From: Rhodospirillales bacterium
GTDB taxonomy: Bacteria; Pseudomonadota; Alphaproteobacteria; Acetobacterales; Acetobacteraceae
DNA: 37,547 nt
Assembly (NCBI GenBank): GCA_017304945.1
Contig: JAFKLG010000107.1
Coordinates: 1-37,547, forward strand
Reading direction: 5' to 3'
A program made the position numbers and the translations under genes. This document shows, piece by piece, positions 33,262-37,547 of the stretch. Numbering within the stretch: position 1 is the first letter of the stretch; each line of letters opens with the position of its first letter. The notes below the pieces were generated by a model. That model was not told the origin of the DNA. It saw only the letters and a list, made by a program, of their open reading frames with translations, and did not search any database.

Positions 33262-34503
33262 ATGAGAGTCCGTCCGCTTCCGCCGCGCGCCCCGTCGCGA
33301 CGCCACCTCCTGCGCATGGCCGCGCTTGCCGGGGTCGGGTTGCCGGCGCTGCGCGCCTGGGCCGATACGACGACCTCGTTCTCGCCGCCGCTGCCGGGCG
33401 GGCCGAACGAGCGGCCGCTCACGACGAGCTATCCCAGCAAGGGCGCGATGATTCTGCAGCGCTCGCGGCCGCCGCTGCTCGAGACGCCGTTCGAGGTGTT
33501 CGATCAGGGCGTGTTCACGCCGAACGACCAGTTCTTCGTCCGCTGGCACTGGGCGGTGATTCCCGGCAGCGTGGATGTCGGGACGTTCCGCCTCAACGTC
33601 CATGGCCACGTCCAGAAGGCTCTGTCCCTGACGCTCCAGGACATGCTGGCGCTGCCCCGCGTCGATCTGGCCGCGGTCAACCAGTGCTCCGGCAATTCCC
33701 GGGGCTACTTCCAACCGCGTGTCGCGGGGGGCGAGTGGGGGCATGGCGCGATGGGCAACGCGCGTTGGACGGGGGTGCGGCTGCGCGACGTGCTCGACCG
33801 CGCGGGGGTGAAGGCCGGCGCGGTGCAGGTGCGCTTCAACGGCCTCGACGAGCCCGTGGTGCCGGAGGGGCCGGACTTCCTCAAGACGCTCGACCTGGAT
33901 CATGCGCGCGACGGCGAGGTGATGATCGCCTATGCCATGAACGGCGAGCAGTTGCCGCTGCTGAACGGGTTCCCGCTGCGGCTCGTGGTGCCCGGGTGGT
34001 ACTCGACCTACTGGGTCAAGATGCTCAACGACATCGAAGTGCTGGACAAGCCGGACGACATGTTCTGGATGGCGAAGGCGTATCTGATTCCCGACACGCC
34101 GGGTGCCAGCATCAAGCCGGGGGAGACCGGCTACAAGCAGGTGCCGATCAGCCGGATGGTGCCACGGTCCTTCATCACCAATCTGCGGCCGGGCGCCACG
34201 GTGCATGCCGGGGCGCAGACGCTCGCACGCGGCATCGCCCTTGGCGGCGCCACGGGCGTGTCCAAGGTCGACCTGTCCACCGATGGCGGCAAGACCTGGC
34301 AGCCCACGCAGCTTGGGACCGATGCGGGCAAGTACAGCTTCCGGCAGTGGCAGACCATGTTCACGATCCCGCAGGCGGGGGATCATGCGCTGATGGTCCG
34401 CTGCACCAACACGGACGGGCTCGTGCAGCCGAGTGTCCCGGTATGGAACCCGTCGGGGTTCATGCAGAACGTGATCGAGTCCACGCCGATCGTGGTGAGC
34501 TGA
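33262..34503 (+). CDS. Sulfite dehydrogenase molybdopterin subunit (SorA-like)
   Basis: 413 residues of the sulfite oxidase family. A twin-arginine signal (SRRHLLRMAALAG, Arg13-Arg14) and a likely cut after AWA (about residue 34) send the folded protein to the periplasm. Cys142 in VNQCSGNSRGYF is the expected molybdenum ligand. The C-terminal part (VSKVDLSTDGGKTW) is the dimerisation domain. It would oxidise sulfite to sulfate and pass electrons to the cytochrome encoded 7 bp downstream, as in SorAB. The ATG at 33262 has GAGGAGAG at 33251-33258; the open frame extends upstream but without support. Specificity for sulfite is inferred from the family and the partner. Confidence 0.87.
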   Translation: MRVRPLPPRAPSRRHLLRMAALAGVGLPALRAWADTTTSFSPPLPGGPNERPLTTSYPSKGAMILQRSRPPLLETPFEVFDQGVFTPNDQFFVRWHWAVIPGSVDVGTFRLNVHGHVQKALSLTLQDMLALPRVDLAAVNQCSGNSRGYFQPRVAGGEWGHGAMGNARWTGVRLRDVLDRAGVKAGAVQVRFNGLDEPVVPEGPDFLKTLDLDHARDGEVMIAYAMNGEQLPLLNGFPLRLVVPGWYSTYWVKMLNDIEVLDKPDDMFWMAKAYLIPDTPGASIKPGETGYKQVPISRMVPRSFITNLRPGATVHAGAQTLARGIALGGATGVSKVDLSTDGGKTWQPTQLGTDAGKYSFRQWQTMFTIPQAGDHALMVRCTNTDGLVQPSVPVWNPSGFMQNVIESTPIVVS

Positions 34504-34510
34504 GGAGAGC

Positions 34511-34873
34511 ATGTCGATGTGCAGGATCAGCAAGATCGCGGGCGCCCTCCTGGTGCTCGCGGCCGCAACCGCCCCGCTGCGCGGCCATGCGCAGGGGAAC
34601 CCGCCCGCGGTGCCGGCCACGTTCGCCTTCAAGTCGCCGAACATCGATCTGCCGAATGGCGACCGCATGTTCACCGCGTCGGGTTCGGACGCGATCAACA
34701 ACAACTGCCTCGCCTGCCACTCCGCCGGCATGGTGCTGAACCAGCCGCTGCTGTCGAAGGCGGCCTGGGAGGCGGAGGTGCACAAGATGATCCAGGTCTA
34801 CAAGGCGCCGGTGGCGCCCGAGGACGTGCCCGCGATCGTCGCCTACCTGGCTGCGACCAAGGGCACCAAGTAG
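34511..34873 (+). CDS. Monoheme c-type cytochrome (SorB-like)
   Basis: 120 residues with a Sec signal peptide (IAGALLVLAAATAPLRGHA) and one heme site, Cys66-Leu-Ala-Cys69-His70. A downstream Met (Met74 or Met93) may be the sixth iron ligand. It lies 7 bp after the SorA-like gene, with GAGGAG before the ATG, and is likely the electron acceptor subunit carrying electrons to the respiratory chain. Small single-heme proteins of this size are the usual SorB partners. Confidence 0.88.
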   Translation: MSMCRISKIAGALLVLAAATAPLRGHAQGNPPAVPATFAFKSPNIDLPNGDRMFTASGSDAINNNCLACHSAGMVLNQPLLSKAAWEAEVHKMIQVYKAPVAPEDVPAIVAYLAATKGTK

Positions 34874-34891
34874 CCTCGTTCGGCAGACCCA

Positions 34892-34919
34892 CCCCGATGG
34901 GCCGCTGCGCCCGTCGGGG
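34892..34919 (+). terminator. Strong hairpin after the SorAB-like genes
   Basis: An 11-bp stem (CCCCGATGGGC and GCCCGTCGGGG, one G-U pair) with a 6-nt loop, 18 bp after the stop, followed by a pyrimidine-rich CTCCTGTCTCCTCC rather than a T run. It is a likely transcription end or mRNA-stabilising structure. Confidence 0.5.
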
Positions 34920-35039
34920 CTCCTGTCTCCTCCATCGCGCGGCGTCGCGCCGTCCCCGACCCCGGCTGTGCCTCGATCGGGTTCTCGGCGACCGCACGAC
35001 GCAGGCGCGGTGCCGGACGAGCGAAGGGGCTCGTGGGTT

Positions 35040-35852
35040 TCATCCGCGCACGGGGGCGCTCACACCCGGCCCGCGCTGCAGCCAGAGCAGCCCGCAGGAC
35101 CAGGCGAGGCAGACCGCCAGCGCCAGGCCCAGGGCCGCGACCACCCCGACCGTCCCGATCGCGAGATGCAGCACGAGGAGCATCACGCCGAACCCCAGCA
35201 TCGGGGGGAGCGCCTTCGCCGCCACATGGGCCGTCGCTGCGCGCCCAAGGCGCCGTTGCAGGATGGCGAGCAGGCTGATGAGGCTGACGGGGAACACTGC
35301 CGCGAAGCCGGTCACGGCCGGCCCCATCGCGCTGCTGCCCACGACCACCACGGACACGAAGCCCGCAACCAGCACCGCGCGCAGCGGCAGCTCGAACCAT
35401 GCGCGCCGGCCGGGCGGCGCCGGCCGCCCTCCGAACGCGCGGCCGCGTGCCACGATGGCGAGCCCGAGGGCATACACGACACCGTTCACCAGCACCGCCC
35501 CGACCGCCGACCACGCGACCTGCTGCAATGCCGCGCTGGCGGCCAGCCAGACGGCGATCGCAAGGGCCAGCGAGCGCCAGGCGGAGAGCCGCGCCGCCAA
35601 ACCCGCGTAGCAGATCAGGAACAAGCCGGTCGCTGCGTTCGCCACGGCGCTGGACAGGGCGCTCGCGGCGACGAAGCCGGATCCGTGCTGCATGGCCAGG
35701 AAGACGTAGGCCGGACCGGCCGAGACCGGCAGGCTGGCGATCACGGCGCCCCAGACCGCACCGAGGCGTTCGGCGGCGACCGAGGCCGTCACGACGAGCA
35801 GGGCCGTGGTGAGCGCCTTCACCAGCAGCGGCAACCAGAGGACGGCGGACAT
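35040..35852 (-). CDS. Multi-pass inner-membrane protein of unknown function
   Basis: 270 residues from the ATG at 35852 (MSAVLWLPLLVKAL); an upstream in-frame start at 35936 would add a polar Arg-rich extension unlikely in a membrane protein. About eight or nine hydrophobic helices fill the sequence, for example LLVKALTTALLVVTASVAA, WGAVIASLPVSAGPAYVFLA, AVLVNGVVYALGLAIV, AVLVAGFVSVVVVG and GFGVMLLVLHLAIGTVGVVA. The PVSAGPAYVFLA segment in the second helix looks conserved, but I do not recognise the family. It is divergent from the beta-CASP gene and convergent with the SorAB pair. Confidence 0.75.
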   Translation of the reverse strand: MSAVLWLPLLVKALTTALLVVTASVAAERLGAVWGAVIASLPVSAGPAYVFLAMQHGSGFVAASALSSAVANAATGLFLICYAGLAARLSAWRSLALAIAVWLAASAALQQVAWSAVGAVLVNGVVYALGLAIVARGRAFGGRPAPPGRRAWFELPLRAVLVAGFVSVVVVGSSAMGPAVTGFAAVFPVSLISLLAILQRRLGRAATAHVAAKALPPMLGFGVMLLVLHLAIGTVGVVAALGLALAVCLAWSCGLLWLQRGPGVSAPVRG

Positions 35853-36067
35853 GACATGCGGCCTTCCGCCTGCCGCGCCACGCATCCGGACCGCCCTTCG
35901 ACAGGACTCGTTGGTCGGATGAGGCCGGGGCGCCATGCACGCCTCGCCTGCGGCAAGCTTCCGCGCGAACCGTGGGTCGGGTCAAGCCGCCGCGGCTCGC
36001 TGCGCGCCGCGGCGGACGGCACGCGATCGCCTCCGCGCCAACCGTCCTCGGCCCAGGCTCGCGCCGG

Positions 36068-36081
36068 TTGACCTGGGTCAA
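36068..36081 (+). promoter_or_regulatory. FNR/FixK-like box upstream of the beta-CASP gene
   Basis: TTGACCTGGGTCAA is a perfect 5+5 inverted repeat with a 4-bp centre, two bases off the FNR/FixK consensus TTGAT-N4-ATCAA. A TAGAGT at 36103-36108 could be the -10 box; a start near 36115 would put the centre of the box at about -41, the class II activator position. The neighbouring minus-strand gene could share it. Confidence 0.5.
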
Positions 36082-36142
36082 CGCAGGCGCGGCCGACGCC
36101 GATAGAGTGCGCGTCAACAGAGCGAACGTCAGGGAGTAGGTC

Positions 36143-37547
36143 ATGCCCGTTTCCGTCAGCTTCTTCGGCGCGGCGCGGACCGTCACCGGCTCCTGCATGG
36201 CAATCGACACCGGGACGGCGCGCGTCCTCGTCGATTGCGGCTTGTTCCAGGGCAGCAAGACGCTCAAGGCGCTGAACTACCAGGACTTCCCGTTCGCCCC
36301 TTCGAAGATCGACGCGGTGCTGCTGACGCACGCGCATATCGACCACAGCGGGCTGATCCCGAAGCTGATCGGCGCCGGCTTCACCGGGCCGGTCTATGCC
36401 ACGCACGGCACGCGGGAGCTGTGTTCGGCCCTGCTGCCCGATGCCGGCCATGTGCAGGAATTCGAGGTCGAGATCCTCAACCGCCGCAACATGCGCCACG
36501 GCAAGCCGACGGTGACGCCGATCTACACCAAGGCGGACGGCGTCGCCGCGCTGCAGGCCTTCCGGCCGGTCGGATATCACCAGTGGTGCGATGCGGCGCC
36601 CGGGCTTCGCGCGCGCTTCTGGAACGCCGGCCACATCCTGGGATCGGCCTCGATCGAGGTCGAGATCGCGCCGCGGGGCGCCCGCGGGACGCCGCTGCGG
36701 CTGCTGTTCTCAGGCGATGTCGGCCCACGGGAGAAGGCGCTGGAGAGGCCGCCGGAGGCCCCTGCCGGCATCGACTACCTGTTCTGCGAGTCCACCTACG
36801 GCGACGTCGTGCGCCCGAAGATCTCCGCGGCCGACCGCGCGGCGCGCCTCGCCTCGCACATCCACGACGCGCTGAACGACGAAGCTCCGCTGCTGATCCC
36901 TGCCTTCGCCGTCGAGCGGACCCAGGAATTGCTGGTGGACCTCGTGCTGCTGATGCAGTCCGGCCATGTCCCGACCGCGCCGATCTACATCGACTCGCCA
37001 CTGGCCACCCGCGCGACGGAAGTCTTCGTCCGCAACGCGGGCGACCTGGACCGGACCGTCGATGTCGCGCGCATCCTGAGCTCGCCCCTGCTGCGCTTCA
37101 CCGAAACCGAGGACGAGAGCCGGCAGATCGATCACGTCGCCGGCTTCAAGATCATCCTGGCCGGCAGCGGCATGTGCGATGCCGGACGGATCAGGCACCA
37201 CCTCCGCCGCTGGCTCTGGCAGCGCAAGGCCACCATCCTGCTGACCGGCTATCAGGCGCCCGGCACACTCGGCCGCATCCTGATGGACGGCACCGACTCC
37301 GTCCGGATCCAGGGGGACGAGGTACGGGTGCGCGCACGCATCGCCTGGACGGACGACTATTCGGGCCATGCCGACTGCGCCGAACTTGCGCAATGGATCG
37401 CGGCGCGCGCGCCGATCCGGCGCGGGCTCTTCCTGACCCATGGGGAGGAGCGCGCGATCGCCGATCTGGCCAGCCGCGTCGGCGCCCTGCCGCAACCGGG
37501 TGCGACGGTGATCCGCCCCCTGCTCGACGACGTCTACGACCTCACCC
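36143..37547 (+). CDS. Metallo-beta-lactamase/beta-CASP RNase, cut by window edge
   Basis: 468 codons are visible; the C-terminus lies beyond the right edge (family members are about 450-550 residues). This is the bacterial CPSF/Ysh1-like group of zinc-dependent RNA-processing enzymes. The metal motif is HAHIDHSG (His63, His65, Asp67, His68); other motif blocks are GAARTVTGSC, GHILGSASIE, LFSGDVG, ESTYGD, the beta-CASP PAFAVERTQELL and IYIDSPLA, and ILAGSGMCDAGRIRHHL, GYQAPGTLGR and YSGHAD. The ATG is set by AGGGAG at 36131-36136. Members of this group often sit in oxygen-controlled clusters, which fits the FNR-like box upstream; its RNA targets are unknown. Confidence 0.95.
   Translation, partial: MPVSVSFFGAARTVTGSCMAIDTGTARVLVDCGLFQGSKTLKALNYQDFPFAPSKIDAVLLTHAHIDHSGLIPKLIGAGFTGPVYATHGTRELCSALLPDAGHVQEFEVEILNRRNMRHGKPTVTPIYTKADGVAALQAFRPVGYHQWCDAAPGLRARFWNAGHILGSASIEVEIAPRGARGTPLRLLFSGDVGPREKALERPPEAPAGIDYLFCESTYGDVVRPKISAADRAARLASHIHDALNDEAPLLIPAFAVERTQELLVDLVLLMQSGHVPTAPIYIDSPLATRATEVFVRNAGDLDRTVDVARILSSPLLRFTETEDESRQIDHVAGFKIILAGSGMCDAGRIRHHLRRWLWQRKATILLTGYQAPGTLGRILMDGTDSVRIQGDEVRVRARIAWTDDYSGHADCAELAQWIAARAPIRRGLFLTHGEERAIADLASRVGALPQPGATVIRPLLDDVYDLT

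Overview
The window comes from a GC-rich proteobacterium, most likely an alphaproteobacterium of the Rhodospirillales/Acetobacteraceae type. This is an inference from base composition, from the repertoire (SorAB, FolB next to a pteridine-reductase-like SDR and UvrC, a Gld-type ABC exporter), and from two copies of a dispersed element whose translation resembles the 'GLDPAI' repeats of alphaproteobacteria. No rRNA, tRNA, CRISPR array, intact insertion sequence or phage gene was seen.

Layout. Positions 1-18400 (minus strand) hold one operon read right to left: a type II thioesterase, then three modular type I polyketide synthase (PKS) genes joined by 4-bp stop/start overlaps. PKS A is ACP-KS-AT-MT-KR-ACP-KS-DH-ER-KR-ACP. 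PKS B is KS-DH(degenerate)-ER(degenerate)-KR-ACP-KR. PKS C starts directly with a KS and runs off the left edge. Only one acyltransferase is present for four KS domains. PKS A carries several in-frame repeat insertions inside catalytic domains.

From 18739 onwards most genes lie on the plus strand: a small basic protein, a small protein with a poly-Asp tail, an AarF/UbiB (ABC1) kinase-like membrane protein, and an Sfp-type phosphopantetheinyl transferase that could activate the PKS carrier proteins. A tightly packed Gld-type ABC exporter follows (ATPase, permease, GldG-like auxiliary protein, DUF4340 protein), ending in a Nudix hydrolase. An ABC-F protein faces this operon on the minus strand, with a candidate leader peptide upstream.

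From 29141 to 32504 lie a pteridine-reductase-like SDR, folB and uvrC. Between folB and uvrC is an AT-rich island with a perfect DnaA box. A gene-poor stretch with a truncated outer-membrane-like fragment precedes a SorAB sulfite dehydrogenase pair. The right end has an unrecognised multi-pass membrane protein and, divergent from it, a beta-CASP metallo-beta-lactamase RNase that runs off the edge and has an FNR/FixK-like box upstream.

The most unusual part is the PKS: one AT for several modules, a ketoreductase placed after the last ACP of PKS B, an AT placed before rather than after the usual KS-AT linker, and REP-like and other repeats inserted in frame within KS and DH domains.
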